From the NCBI GenBank assembly GCA_009885995.1, contig VFJQ01000150.1:1-33608 (forward strand): a stretch of 33,608 nucleotides of DNA, given 5' to 3'. The notes under the pieces are model-generated. The model made no database searches. It worked only from the letters and a program-made list of their open reading frames with translations, and was not told the DNA's origin. Positions 8,674 through 17,491 of this stretch are shown here, in pieces. Numbering within the stretch: the stretch's first letter is position 1; the number at the start of each line of letters is the position of its first letter. Made by a program: the position numbers and the translations under genes. The stretch comes from Verrucomicrobiota bacterium (GTDB taxonomy: Bacteria; Verrucomicrobiota; Verrucomicrobiia; Chthoniobacterales; Chthoniobacteraceae).

Positions 8674-9930
8674 CTACTCCGGTAGCGGCTGGCCTTTCGT
8701 CTCCGGCAGGAACGCAAGCACCAGCAACCCGAGCAGGAAGAGCAGAGCCATCAGGCTCACGGCCACGCGCAGATCCATTCCGGGCTGCGCTTTCAGCCAG
8801 CCCGAGAAGACGAGCATCGACGAGGCGATCAGGCGCCCGCCGTTGAAGCAGAAGCCCGTGCCCGTCGAGCGAAGGTGGTTTGGAAACAGCTCGGGGAAAT
8901 ACACCGCATAGCCTGCGTGGATGCCGAGCGTGCATCCGCCGAAGACCGGCAACAGCACGAGCAGCATCGCATAGCTCGTCGGCGAGAAACACGTCAGCGG
9001 CACGACGATCAGCGCAGCCACGTGGTAGAGCACGAACGCTCGCTTCCGCCCTAGCCGCACCGCGAGAGGGCCGAACGCCAGCATCCCGATCGCCGCACCG
9101 AGCGCCTGCACGTTGCCGTAGGCGAACTTCGCCCGCGCCGTGGCTTCCGCCGCGGGAGTGCCGTGACGTAGCAGGAAGTCCTTCGCGAGATCCTGCCCCG
9201 CGACGGTCACGGCCCAGAACGTCCCGAGCCCCACCGCCGCGAGCAGCACGCCGAAGATCGCACGCTTGGCCCAGCGTGGATTCAGCAACAGATCGCGGAA
9301 ACTGCCGAGTTGCGCGCCCCTCGCCTTCGCCGCGTGCCACGTCTGCGGCTCCTCGACGCGCGCCCGCACCCACAGCACGAGCAGCGACGGCACGACGCCG
9401 ATGAGAAACGCGAGCCGCCAATTTTCGCCCACCGCGATGCCGACCCACGCGGCGAAGAACGCACCGAGCACGCTCGTGCTGTGAAACAGCCCCGACATGT
9501 GCGCCCGTGCGTGCGGTGGCACCACCTCGGCCACGAGCGCCGCGGCCACCGCCCATTCGCCGCCCACGCCCATCGCCACGAGGAAGCGCAGCACACCAAC
9601 GTGCCAGAGCGAGTCCGCGAAATACGTGAGTCCCGAGAAGATCGAGTAGAAGAGGATCGTGAGCACCATCGTCGGCTTGCGGCCCCAGCGGTCGCCCAGC
9701 CAGCCGAAGAAAATCCCGCCGAGTGTTCCACCGACGAGGAAGACCGCGAGGAAGGTATCGCCCCAGCGCCGGACATCCGGATGATCCGGCGCGACGCGCA
9801 GGATCTCGGCGAGCATCTGGTTGCGCTCGATGTTGAAGAGCTGCCCCTCGAACGCATCGAACACCCAACCCGCCGACGCGATGATCACCACCAGCCACTG
9901 GTAGCGCGTCACGCCGTGATACCACTTCAT
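8674..9930 (-). CDS. MFS transporter, metabolite:H+ symporter/sugar-transporter type
   Basis: A 418-residue inner-membrane carrier with about 12 hydrophobic segments. Diagnostic MFS loops are present: GWLGDRWGRKPT after TM2 (the DRxGRK signature) and LRSTGTGFCFNGGRL in the second half, with AVRLGRKRAF between TM8 and TM9. Family resemblance is to the metabolite:H+ symporter/sialate-aromatic acid branch, but the substrate cannot be read from sequence. ATG 9930 is chosen because the protein then begins MKWYHGVTRYQWLV, the usual start of this group; GGAG is present but only 3 bp from the ATG. It is the last gene of a three-gene minus-strand operon, 14 bp after the Gfo/Idh/MocA gene, so it probably imports or exports the compound those enzymes act on. 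Confidence 0.88.
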   Translation of the reverse strand: MKWYHGVTRYQWLVVIIASAGWVFDAFEGQLFNIERNQMLAEILRVAPDHPDVRRWGDTFLAVFLVGGTLGGIFFGWLGDRWGRKPTMVLTILFYSIFSGLTYFADSLWHVGVLRFLVAMGVGGEWAVAAALVAEVVPPHARAHMSGLFHSTSVLGAFFAAWVGIAVGENWRLAFLIGVVPSLLVLWVRARVEEPQTWHAAKARGAQLGSFRDLLLNPRWAKRAIFGVLLAAVGLGTFWAVTVAGQDLAKDFLLRHGTPAAEATARAKFAYGNVQALGAAIGMLAFGPLAVRLGRKRAFVLYHVAALIVVPLTCFSPTSYAMLLVLLPVFGGCTLGIHAGYAVYFPELFPNHLRSTGTGFCFNGGRLIASSMLVFSGWLKAQPGMDLRVAVSLMALLFLLGLLVLAFLPETKGQPLPE

Positions 9931-9944
9931 CGGCTCCGGTGTGT

Positions 9945-10973
9945 TCAAAACGCGACGGGCTTCCCGGTATCGACCGACTCCTGCGCGCGCAGGCACATCG
10001 CGACCGACCAACGCCCATCCTCGCCCGTCGCCGGCAGCGGTTTGCCCTCGCGCACCGCACCGCAAAACGCGGTCACCTGATCGACGAGTTCAAAGACTTC
10101 ACCGGATGCCTTCGCGATCGGCACCTCGCGCACCTGCTCGCCGTCGAAATGCTTCAGCGAAAACGTCGGCGTGAACGTGCGATCCATCGCCCCTCCCCAC
10201 GACGCCCACAGCGCGCCCTTCGTGCCCGTCACCTTCACCACCTGATGATGCTCGAACGCCGCGAGCGTCTGCGAGATCACCGCGTAAGCGCCGCGCGGGA
10301 AGTTCACGATCGCGCTGAAGTTGTCCTGCAACTCGGGATGCTCCGCCTGCCGCGAGTTCGCTCGCGCGAAGACGCTCACCGGATCGCCGAGCGAGCCGAG
10401 ATACCAGCGCGCGAGGTCGAAGAAATGAATCGGCTCCTCGAGGATCCAGTTGCCCACGCGCGTGATGTCGTAGCGCCAGCCATCCGCGCCGAGCCGGTAG
10501 GGCTTTCGCCAAAGCTCGACGAGCAGGTAGAGCGGCTCGCCGATCGCGCCCGCGTCGATCAACTCCTTTCCCCTGCCCCACAGCGACGACAGCCGCATCT
10601 CGTGCCCCACCGCGAGCAACCGCCCCCGTTCGCGCGCGCAGCCGACGAGTTCGTCGCACTCCACTTCGCTGATCCCCATCGGCTTCTCCATCAGCAGATG
10701 CTTGCCCGCGCGCAGCACGTCGAGACCGACGCGATGATGCAGATGGCTCGGCAGAACGGCGTCGATGACTTCGATCGTCGGATCGGCGAGCAACTCGCGA
10801 TAGTCGCCCACCACGCGCACCCCCGGGTGCGCCTCGCGCGCAGCCGCCTGGCTTTGCTCCGAGCGCGCTGCGATCGCGACGAGTTGCGCGCGCGGCGACT
10901 CGACGACCGCACGGGCGTGATGACTCCCCCATGCACCGAAACCGATGAGAGCAAAACGAACGGGATCGGACAT
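9945..10973 (-). CDS. Gfo/Idh/MocA family NAD(P)-dependent oxidoreductase
   Basis: A 342-residue cytosolic dehydrogenase. The N-terminal Rossmann fold shows FALIGFGAWGSHHA (GxGxxG at 11-16), then the conserved LLMEKPM (Glu-Lys-Pro at 96-98), and a C-terminal alpha/beta domain with the EEPIHFFDLARW helix, whose His183 and Asp186 match the catalytic His/Asp of the family. Typical substrates are cyclic polyols, sugars or their oxidised derivatives; which one is not determinable here. It starts 3 bp after the stop of the SsuD-like monooxygenase gene and is followed 14 bp later by an MFS transporter, so the three form a tight operon. Confidence 0.9.
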   Translation of the reverse strand: MSDPVRFALIGFGAWGSHHARAVVESPRAQLVAIAARSEQSQAAAREAHPGVRVVGDYRELLADPTIEVIDAVLPSHLHHRVGLDVLRAGKHLLMEKPMGISEVECDELVGCARERGRLLAVGHEMRLSSLWGRGKELIDAGAIGEPLYLLVELWRKPYRLGADGWRYDITRVGNWILEEPIHFFDLARWYLGSLGDPVSVFARANSRQAEHPELQDNFSAIVNFPRGAYAVISQTLAAFEHHQVVKVTGTKGALWASWGGAMDRTFTPTFSLKHFDGEQVREVPIAKASGEVFELVDQVTAFCGAVREGKPLPATGEDGRWSVAMCLRAQESVDTGKPVAF

Positions 10974-10976
10974 GAG

Positions 10977-12146
10977 CTAAAGTCGGGGAGCAGTCGTGAG
11001 CGGGGTGGCGGGAATGGTCGCGGGCTTGCGGCCCTGCGCTTCGTTGAGTCGGCAGGTTTTCAACCGCGGCAGAACGTGGCGAGCGAAAAGCTCGCACTCC
11101 GGCCGATGCGGATAGCCGGAGAGCACGAACGCGCGCATCCCCATCGCGATGTAACGCTCCAGCTTCGCCACGATCTGATCCGGATCACCCACGAGAGCGC
11201 TGCCGCAGCCACTCCGCGCGAGCCCCACGCCGGACCATAGATGCTCCTCGATGAAAAGATCCGCATCCGCCTTCGCTCTCAGCTCATCCTGCCGCGTCAC
11301 GCCCGCGCTCTTGCTGTCCTGCGAGCGCGCCTTGATCTCCGCGCCCTTGCTCAGGTCTAGCCTGGAAATCAGCCGCTTCGCCGCATCGCGCGCCTCGCCC
11401 TCCGTCTCGCGCACGATCACATGCACACGCAGCCCGAAGTCGATCTGCCGCCCATGCTTCGCCGCGAGCGCGCTCATCCCGCGCATCGTCTCGGCAAGCC
11501 GTTCCTCCGTCTCCGGCCACATCAGGAAGACATCGCAATGCTTGGCGCACAGCTCCTGCGCCGCGGGCGAGATGCCGCCGAAGTAGAGCAGCGGCCCGCC
11601 GTTCTGCTGGTAGGTCTTCGCCGGCGTCGTGTTCGGCAGCGTGAAGTTGTAGAAGTGCCCCTTCCACTCCAGCGGCCCATCGACCGTCCACAGATTCTGC
11701 AGGATCTGGATGATCTCGCTCGATCGCTCATAGCGCTCGTGGCTCGACTCCTTCATCCCCGGCAGGTCTGAGGAAATGATATTCACCGTGAGGCGTCCGC
11801 GCGCGATGTGATCCAGCGTCGCCAGCGCCCGCGCGAGCATCGGTGGATACACCTCGCCCATCCGCAGCGCGACGAGCTGATTGATCTGCTGCGTCTGCGC
11901 CGCCATCGCCGACGCAAACGCCATCGGATCCTGCCCCGCGATCCAGCCCGACGGCAGCAGGATGTTTTGATACCCGAGCGCATCCGCCGCCTTCACGATC
12001 TCACCGCAGTGCTCGTAACTGCTGCGCAGCGCGCCATCGGGCACACCGAGGTATTCGTAATCGTCGCTGCACAGCGCGGAAAACCACGCGACCTCGACGC
12101 GCGGATCGGGCGTTCGGATGACGGGAGCAGGAGGTGGCGGAGTCAC
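10977..12146 (-). CDS. LLM-class FMN-dependent monooxygenase, SsuD-like
   Basis: A 389-residue TIM-barrel flavin monooxygenase resembling alkanesulfonate monooxygenase. It needs reduced FMN from a separate reductase, not seen in the window. Evidence: EVAWFSAL near the N-terminus, GLRVHVIVRET (Arg240 and His242, equivalent to the SsuD Arg-x-His pair), the GCGSALVGDPDQIVAKLERY phosphate-binding end of the barrel, and SGYPH with Tyr345 matching the SsuD active-site Tyr. The SsuD Cys of the IPTGRSCED segment is not kept (here LPSGWIAGQD), so the substrate probably differs. It starts with GTG at 12146, has no Shine-Dalgarno, and is first in the operon with Gfo/Idh/MocA and MFS genes. A C-terminal Pro/Thr-rich tail of about 20 residues is extra. 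Confidence 0.87.
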   Translation of the reverse strand: MTPPPPAPVIRTPDPRVEVAWFSALCSDDYEYLGVPDGALRSSYEHCGEIVKAADALGYQNILLPSGWIAGQDPMAFASAMAAQTQQINQLVALRMGEVYPPMLARALATLDHIARGRLTVNIISSDLPGMKESSHERYERSSEIIQILQNLWTVDGPLEWKGHFYNFTLPNTTPAKTYQQNGGPLLYFGGISPAAQELCAKHCDVFLMWPETEERLAETMRGMSALAAKHGRQIDFGLRVHVIVRETEGEARDAAKRLISRLDLSKGAEIKARSQDSKSAGVTRQDELRAKADADLFIEEHLWSGVGLARSGCGSALVGDPDQIVAKLERYIAMGMRAFVLSGYPHRPECELFARHVLPRLKTCRLNEAQGRKPATIPATPLTTAPRL

Positions 12147-12234
12147 GGTGCGAGGATTGGAGACGCGCGCTCAAACGGCGAACGCCCTTTTGGGTAGGGC
12201 CACAGCCGCGCGGATGTTCTCTACGCTCATACCC

Positions 12235-13514
12235 ATGCCTTCCTCCCGTCGCACCTTCCTCGCCCAGTCCACATTCGTCAGCGCCGGCCTCGCGCTCGAA
12301 CGCTCCGCCCACGCAGCGGGCGGCGATACGCTGAAGCTCGCGCTGGTGGGTTGCGGCGGGCGCGGCACGGGCGCGGCGGGGCAGGCGCTCTCGGCGGAGA
12401 AGGGCGTGAAACTCGTCGCGATGGCCGACCTTTTCCCAGAGCGTTGGAACTGAGCTACAAGACGCTCCGCGCCGCCCACAAGGACCAGGTGAGCGTCAGC
12501 GACTCGGCGAAGCTCATCGGGTTCACCGCATACAAGGAAGCGATCGCGCTCGCAGATGTGGTGATCTGCACCACGTCTCCGGGCTTTCGCGTGCTGCACT
12601 TCGAGGAGGCCGTGAGGGAGGGCAAACATGCCTTTCTCGAAAAGCCCATCGCCGTCGATCCTCCCAGCGTGCGGCGCACACTCGCCGCCACAGCGGAAGC
12701 GAAAAAGAAGGGACTGAAGATTGGGTGCGGGTTTCAGCGGCATCATCAGCCGGCCTATCTCGAGGCGCTCGAAAAGGTGCGCAACGGAGCGATCGGCGAG
12801 ATCTCGTCGATGTGTGCCTATTGGTTGGGCAATTCGCGCTCCGGCCTGGCGCGCGAAGCGGGCGAAAGCGAACTGCATTACCAAATGCGGAACTGGTATT
12901 TCTTCACGTGGCTGAGCGGGGATCACATCGTGGAGCAGCACTGCCACAACATCGACGCAGCGCTGTGGTTCAAGGGTGCCCATCCCGTGCGAGCGCAGGG
13001 CATGGGCGGGCGACAGGTGCGCACGAGCAAGGAGCACGGGCAAATCTTCGATCACCATTTCGTCGAGTATGAGTTCGAGGACGGGACGCGTCTCTACAGC
13101 CAGAGCCGGCAGGGGCAGGTCGGCGCGTTCGCGAAAGTCGGTGAGCGAATCGAGGGCACGAAGGGTGTGCTGGATACGACGCGGTTCACCATCACCGGCG
13201 CAAACCCGTGGCGCTACAAGGACGAGAAGGGCAGCGCAAAGGACGCATTCCAAATCGAGCACAACGATCTCTTCGCCGCGATCCGCGGCGGGTCCGAATA
13301 CAACGAAGTGGAGCGCAGCGCGATCAGCACGATGACCGCGATCATGGGGCGGATGGCCACGTATTCCGGGAAGCAGATCGAGTGGGACGAAGCGTTCCAT
13401 TCCCAGCTCGAACTCGGTCCGCGCTCGGTGACGTGGGAGACTGAACCGCCAGTGATGCCCGGCTCCAACGGTGCCTATCCCATCGCCATGCCGGGGCGGA
13501 CAGTGGCGCTATAA
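12235..13514 (+). pseudogene. Gfo/Idh/MocA family oxidoreductase with Tat signal, frameshifted
   Basis: The N-terminal part (12235-12453) begins MPSSRRTFLAQSTFVSAG, a twin-arginine signal, then ALVGCGGRGTGAAGQAL (Rossmann GxGxxG) and MADLFPER, but stops at TGA 12451. The family continuation LELSYKTLR starts at 12444 in the -1 frame and runs uninterrupted to 13514 with FLEKPIAVD (Glu-Lys-Pro), HNIDAALW and the full C-terminal domain. One base missing between 12443 and 12444 explains the break exactly. Restored, it would be about 426 residues, normal for periplasmic Tat-exported members common in Planctomycetota and Verrucomicrobiota. It is either a recent pseudogene or a sequencing error; the rest of the reading frame shows no decay. 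It is divergent from the SsuD-like operon across 88 bp. Confidence 0.85.
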
Positions 13515-13519
13515 CGCAC

Positions 13520-15781
13520 CTATTGTCCGCACCACTTCCGCCACATCGTTCGATAGGCGGCTTCCATGCTACGGGCGAAGCGCGGCCCGTCCATCAAGGG
13601 CGATGCCTTCATTCGTTCGCGTAGCGTGGAGCGTAGCGCGGCCAGGCGGGGTAAGTCGTGCGCCAACCCCGAGGCGACGCGCACGCATTCCTCCGGGCTG
13701 TGCGTCGCCAACTCGGGCAAACCGAGCATCGAGAGCAGGCTCAACCCCGCGCGGCCCGCCGCTGTTTTCCCCGTGAGACTGACAACCGGCACGCCCATCC
13801 ACGCCGCGTCGCAGGTGGTGGTGATCCCATTGTAAGGCAGCGGATCGAGCGCGATATCGATCTGATCGTAGAGCCGCAGGTATTCGTCTCGCGGACATTT
13901 GCCGACAAACTCGATCCGCGAGCCTTCGACGCCCATCAGTTCCATGGTGCGGCGGACTGCCTTCTGATGTGCCCCCTCGACGAGCAGTAGCAGCAGGCGC
14001 GAGTCAGGCACAGCGACGAGCAGTCGCGCCCAGACGGACAGCAGCGGCTCGTTGAATTTGCAGGAGTTGTTCAAGCTGCCAAAGCGCACGAAGCGCCCCC
14101 ACTGCTGCGTCTCGACGGGAGTTGGTGCGAGGTCGCTCATCGGGTCGTAGCAGCACCAGGAATCCGGTAGGCGCACGCTCTCTTCCGAGTATCCCGCGGT
14201 GCCATGTGACGGCGGATCCATCCACGCATCGGTGATCCGGTAATCGATGGTGTCCAAGCCGGTCGAGCCGGGGTAGGCCAGCCAGGTGACTTGCACGGGG
14301 GCTGGCTTCCGGGCGAAGAGCGGCAGACGGTTGTTGGCCATGTGCATCGTCAGGTCCACGAGGACGTCGATGCCATCCTGCCGGATCTTTTCCGCAAGCG
14401 CTTCATCCTTCCACCCTAGCACGTCGTGCCAGACATCCACATTGCGACGCAAGCGCTCGGTAATTAGGTCCGGACGGACGACGCTCGCATAGGCATGGAT
14501 CTCGAACTCGCTTCGATCGTGGCTTTCGAAGAGTGGAACGACGAAGTAGGACTCCGCCTGCGAGTAGAAATCCGGCGAGACATACCCGATGCGCAGCCGG
14601 CGCTCCGGGTCACGGTCATTGGCATGAGGCAGGAGAAATCTGCGCAAGGGCTCGGCAAACTGACGGTTCCAGCGCTCGTGTTCCGCCTGAATCGAAACGG
14701 CGTCGTGGCCGGGGTGGAAATGCAGTGTGTAGATGAGATTGCTGTGCAAGCGGGACGAGTCCGGCGTGAGCGCCATCGCGCGGCGGTAACAGCCGATTGC
14801 CTCATCAAGCCGGCCCGCGCTCTTAAGAGCGTTGCCGAGGTTATTGTGCGCAGCAGAGGAGTCGGGTTGGAGCGCCAGGGCCTGTTCGTAGCAAGCGATG
14901 GCTTCGTCGAGGCAACTCGCACTCTCCAAGGCGTTGCCGAGATTACTGTGAGCCTCAGCGTATACCGGGTTGAATTGAAGTGCCCGGCGGTAGGAGGCGG
15001 CAGCCTCGTCAAGGCAACTCGCGTCCTTCAGGGCGTTGCCGAGGTTATTGTGGGCCTCCGCGTAGTCCGGCTTGATCTGGAGCGCCCGGCGATAGCAAGC
15101 GATGGACTCGTTGAGCTGGCCTTTCTCCGTCAGCGCGTTGCCCAAATTGCTGTGCGCACTCGCTAGATCAGGCTTGAGTTGGAGCGCCCGGCGACACGCC
15201 GCGATGGCTTCGTCGATCCGGCCTTTTTGCCACAGGGCGTTGCCGAGATTGTCGTAGGTTTCCGCCAAGTCGGGCCTGAGTTGCAGCGTGCGCTGATAGA
15301 TGGCGATGGCTTCATCGAGTTGCCCCTTTTCGCTCAGCGCATTCGCGAGGTTGTTGGACGCCTCCACGAAGTCCGGCCTGAGTTTCAGCGCGCGGCGACA
15401 AGCCGCAATGGCTTCATCGAGCTGGCCCTTCTGCTTCAGCGCATCGCCCAGATTGCTGTGGGCCTCTGCGTAATCCGGCTTGAGTTGAATCGCCCGGCGA
15501 TACGCGGTGATCGCATCGTCAATCAGCCCCTGCGCGAAGAGCGCGACCGCCAGGTTAAAATGAAAGTTTGGATGTTGCGGAGCGACGGCGATCGCTTGCC
15601 GTATCAACTCCACAGAGGCGTCAGTCCGGCCGGTCTGATGCGCGATAACTCCGAGCAAGTTGAGCACGCCGGCATGACGGGGATCCACCGCCAGGATCTG
15701 ACGGTATATTGCATCGGCTTGCTCCAGTCGGCCGGACTGGTGGTGCTGGAGGGCGAGGTCGAATGCCTGCTGGATGGTCAC
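13520..15781 (-). CDS. TPR-repeat glycosyltransferase, SPINDLY/OGT-like (GT41)
   Basis: A 753-residue protein. Residues 1-340 are ten consecutive 34-residue tetratricopeptide repeats, most reading like AEAHSNLGNAL..GQLDEAI..YRRAL.L.P. Residues about 370-750 are a GT41 catalytic domain, with RIGYVSPDF (UDP-GlcNAc-transferase N-lobe), DVLVDLTMHMANNRL, APVQVTWLAYPGSTG, DYRITDAW, IDIALDPLPYNGITTT and GVPVVSLTG in family order. Such enzymes add GlcNAc, fucose or another sugar to protein Ser/Thr or to a glycan. The position of the catalytic His of human OGT (after SDFGN) is Gln here (PDFYSQ). The start is GTG 15781; no better ATG exists upstream. It stands alone, divergent from a HAD phosphatase. 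Confidence 0.9.
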   Translation of the reverse strand: MTIQQAFDLALQHHQSGRLEQADAIYRQILAVDPRHAGVLNLLGVIAHQTGRTDASVELIRQAIAVAPQHPNFHFNLAVALFAQGLIDDAITAYRRAIQLKPDYAEAHSNLGDALKQKGQLDEAIAACRRALKLRPDFVEASNNLANALSEKGQLDEAIAIYQRTLQLRPDLAETYDNLGNALWQKGRIDEAIAACRRALQLKPDLASAHSNLGNALTEKGQLNESIACYRRALQIKPDYAEAHNNLGNALKDASCLDEAAASYRRALQFNPVYAEAHSNLGNALESASCLDEAIACYEQALALQPDSSAAHNNLGNALKSAGRLDEAIGCYRRAMALTPDSSRLHSNLIYTLHFHPGHDAVSIQAEHERWNRQFAEPLRRFLLPHANDRDPERRLRIGYVSPDFYSQAESYFVVPLFESHDRSEFEIHAYASVVRPDLITERLRRNVDVWHDVLGWKDEALAEKIRQDGIDVLVDLTMHMANNRLPLFARKPAPVQVTWLAYPGSTGLDTIDYRITDAWMDPPSHGTAGYSEESVRLPDSWCCYDPMSDLAPTPVETQQWGRFVRFGSLNNSCKFNEPLLSVWARLLVAVPDSRLLLLLVEGAHQKAVRRTMELMGVEGSRIEFVGKCPRDEYLRLYDQIDIALDPLPYNGITTTCDAAWMGVPVVSLTGKTAAGRAGLSLLSMLGLPELATHSPEECVRVASGLAHDLPRLAALRSTLRERMKASPLMDGPRFARSMEAAYRTMWRKWCGQ
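14762..15781 (-). repeat. Ten tandem 102-bp TPR-coding repeats
   Basis: Within the SPINDLY-like gene, ten uninterrupted 34-codon units follow each other without insertions. Units 4-10 are close enough at the DNA level (shared blocks such as AACGCCCTG, GCTTCGTCGA and CGCCGGGCGC in varied forms) that unequal crossing-over could change their number. Confidence 0.85.
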
Positions 15782-15937
15782 GCTCGGAATCAGTCGCGTC
15801 GGGTATCGCAGCCTTCCGCGCTCCGCAATCTTTTCCGTTACCCGGTCCTTGTGACTTTCTCTCCCGGCGTGCCTTCCGTCACCCGCGCCGCAGCTTCACG
15901 CTTGGCGCGCGGCAGATTACAGAGCACGCTCGCGCCC

Positions 15938-16825
15938 ATGTCCGTCCCGCAAAACACCGTCGCGATCGTGTATGACTACGATCAAACACTCTCGCCCAAC
16001 TACATGCAGGATGAGGTGCTCTTCCCGAAGTTCGGGATCGACGGGAAAAAGTTCTGGTCGCGCTGCCACGCGCTGGTGAAGGATCAGGGCTACGACAACG
16101 AGTTGGCTTACATGAAAGCGCTGCTCGACTATCTCGACATGGACCGGCCCACGAACGCGGAGTTGCGCGGACTCGGTGCGGGATTGAAATTCTTCCCTGG
16201 GTTGCCGGAAATGTTCGACGAGTTTCGGGAGGGGCTGCTGACCGTGGAGCAGCAGGTGCATGGCATTCATGTGGAGCACTACATCGTGTCGAGTGGACTA
16301 AAGGCACTGATCGATGGTTCGCGGATCGCGCCGCACGTGCGGGCGACGTTTGGGTGCGAGTTTGCGGAGGACACCGAAGGGCGCATCACTTTTCCGCGCC
16401 GGGTGATCTCGCACACGCAGAAGACGCAGTTCCTTTTCCGGATCAACAAGGGGATGCTCGACTATGCGCAGGACGTGAATGACCACATGCCCGCCGAGCT
16501 GCGACCGGTGCCGTTCGAGCACATGATCTACGTCGGCGACGGCCCGACGGATGTGCCGTGCTTCACCGTGGTGCGACAGCACGGCGGCCAGGCGATCGCG
16601 GTCTATAACGCTGCCGATCCCCAGCGCTCGTCATTCAAGAAGTGCTACCAGCTCAGCACGCACGCAGACCGTGTCCGGCATATCGCCCCGGCGGACTTTC
16701 GCGCCGGATCGCACCTGCGCTGCCTGCTTGAACAGATGGTTCACGAAGTCGCCGACCGCATCGTGCAACGCCGTGCGCACGATCTCGAAGTGGGCACGGT
16801 CCGAGCGCCAAAGCACACGGATTGA
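15938..16825 (+). CDS. HAD-superfamily phosphatase
   Basis: A 295-residue cytosolic hydrolase. Motif I is VYDYDQTLSP (the nucleophile and acid Asp of DxDxT, residues 13 and 15), motif II is IVSSG, and motif IV is YVGDGPTDVPCF, with a candidate motif III Lys in SHTQKTQFL. The layout resembles phosphoserine-phosphatase-like HAD proteins, but the cap region (residues about 30-110, with GYDNELAYMKALLDYL) does not identify a substrate. ATG 15938 is chosen because it places the nucleophile at the usual distance from the N-terminus; the same frame stays open far upstream over the antisense TPR gene, which is a by-product of base composition. There is no Shine-Dalgarno. It converges with the DUF7694-like gene, with stops 1 bp apart. 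Confidence 0.85.
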   Translation: MSVPQNTVAIVYDYDQTLSPNYMQDEVLFPKFGIDGKKFWSRCHALVKDQGYDNELAYMKALLDYLDMDRPTNAELRGLGAGLKFFPGLPEMFDEFREGLLTVEQQVHGIHVEHYIVSSGLKALIDGSRIAPHVRATFGCEFAEDTEGRITFPRRVISHTQKTQFLFRINKGMLDYAQDVNDHMPAELRPVPFEHMIYVGDGPTDVPCFTVVRQHGGQAIAVYNAADPQRSSFKKCYQLSTHADRVRHIAPADFRAGSHLRCLLEQMVHEVADRIVQRRAHDLEVGTVRAPKHTD

Positions 16826-16826
16826 G

Positions 16827-17351
16827 CTACGCCGCCGCGCTATTCGCGGAGCATGGATTAGCGAGCGGCTCGTCGAGCACAAAGCGCTGGCCGAACCCGA
16901 AAGGAAATCGGTAGTTCGGATCGGGATGGACCCATAGATGGTATTCGTTGACCGTATCCACGAGGCGTTCCTCGGATGGGAAGAGTTCTACGCCTTCGCA
17001 ATGATGCCCCACGATCTCGTTCTTGATTTGCTGGAGGTGGCGCCATTCGTTACAGCTCCCGCCGTCGAGCCGCACGATACTTAGGTGAATGAAGGGCGGA
17101 CGATGAGTGCCCTCGACGTGATAGAGGTTGTTTTCAAACACATGCACCGAACTCGCGCGCCGGACACCCTGCTCGACAAATTGAACTTTCTCCGCCAGCG
17201 TCGGCGTGCGGCCGCCGAACAGTGGCTGATAGAGTTCGCTCGGGTGCGAAAGCAGAAGTTGGCGCCTCAACATGTCCTGCATGGGGTTGTGCTCGATCCG
17301 ATGGAATGGAGTCATTTGCGGCGCGGTTTGGCGGGAGGAAGGTTGGTGCAT
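16827..17351 (-). CDS. DUF7694-like protein, paralogue A
   Basis: A 174-residue protein (184 if ATG 17381 is used). The core carries FGGRTPTLAEK, ENNLYHV, PFIHLSI, DGGSCNEWRHLQQIKNE, GVELFPSEERLVD, NEYHLWV and YRFPFGF. The QQIKNE...VELFP.E.RLVD..N.YHLWV pattern is that of the phage-associated DUF7694 proteins as I remember them; no activity is known. About two thirds of the 118 core residues match paralogue B (18213-18869). It follows the NarL-type response regulator gene on the same strand, with 110 bp between. A perfect-looking hairpin (17352-17370) abuts ATG 17351, so the true start and its control are uncertain. Confidence 0.72.
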   Translation of the reverse strand: MHQPSSRQTAPQMTPFHRIEHNPMQDMLRRQLLLSHPSELYQPLFGGRTPTLAEKVQFVEQGVRRASSVHVFENNLYHVEGTHRPPFIHLSIVRLDGGSCNEWRHLQQIKNEIVGHHCEGVELFPSEERLVDTVNEYHLWVHPDPNYRFPFGFGQRFVLDEPLANPCSANSAAA

Positions 17352-17370
17352 GGCTGTTTCGGAGACAGCC
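17352..17370 (-). promoter_or_regulatory. Hairpin abutting a start codon
   Basis: GGCTGT/ACAGCC with an extra T-G and T-A pair closes on a 3-nt loop. On the mRNA the stem ends exactly at ATG 17351; if ATG 17381 is the start it lies at codons 4-10 instead. It could mask ribosome entry. Confidence 0.4.
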
Positions 17371-17396
17371 GGATTGAACATGCGAGGTGTTAGTCT

Positions 17397-17423
17397 CGCA
17401 AAAGTCTTGGCTTGTGGCGGATT
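17397..17423 (-). promoter_or_regulatory. Upstream box shared by the two DUF7694-like genes (copy A)
   Basis: The minus-strand sequence contains GCCAAGACTTTTGCG. It matches the box at 18911-18937 in 20 of 27 bases without gaps. It lies 16-46 bp before the candidate starts of paralogue A. It may be a promoter or operator, or simply conserved by duplication of the gene with its upstream region. Confidence 0.45.
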
Positions 17424-17491
17424 CCCCCGGCAGTTGTGGCAGTGTCGGGTTCGCCTGTGTAATGGAAGCCGCCACACCAGATCTCGCGCTC

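Noticed and set aside
12191..12213. GGGTAGGGCCACAGCCGCGC as a second copy of the REP-like repeat
   Set aside because: Only a few bases match the arm and no partner arm is present.
12421..12453. Programmed -1 frameshift in the oxidoreductase
   Set aside because: No X-XXY-YYZ heptamer in the zero frame and no clear downstream stimulatory structure; a one-base loss explains it.
15179..15937. Plus-strand extension of the HAD phosphatase over the TPR gene
   Set aside because: It is antisense to the tandem TPR repeats; no HAD-like sequence exists before 15938.
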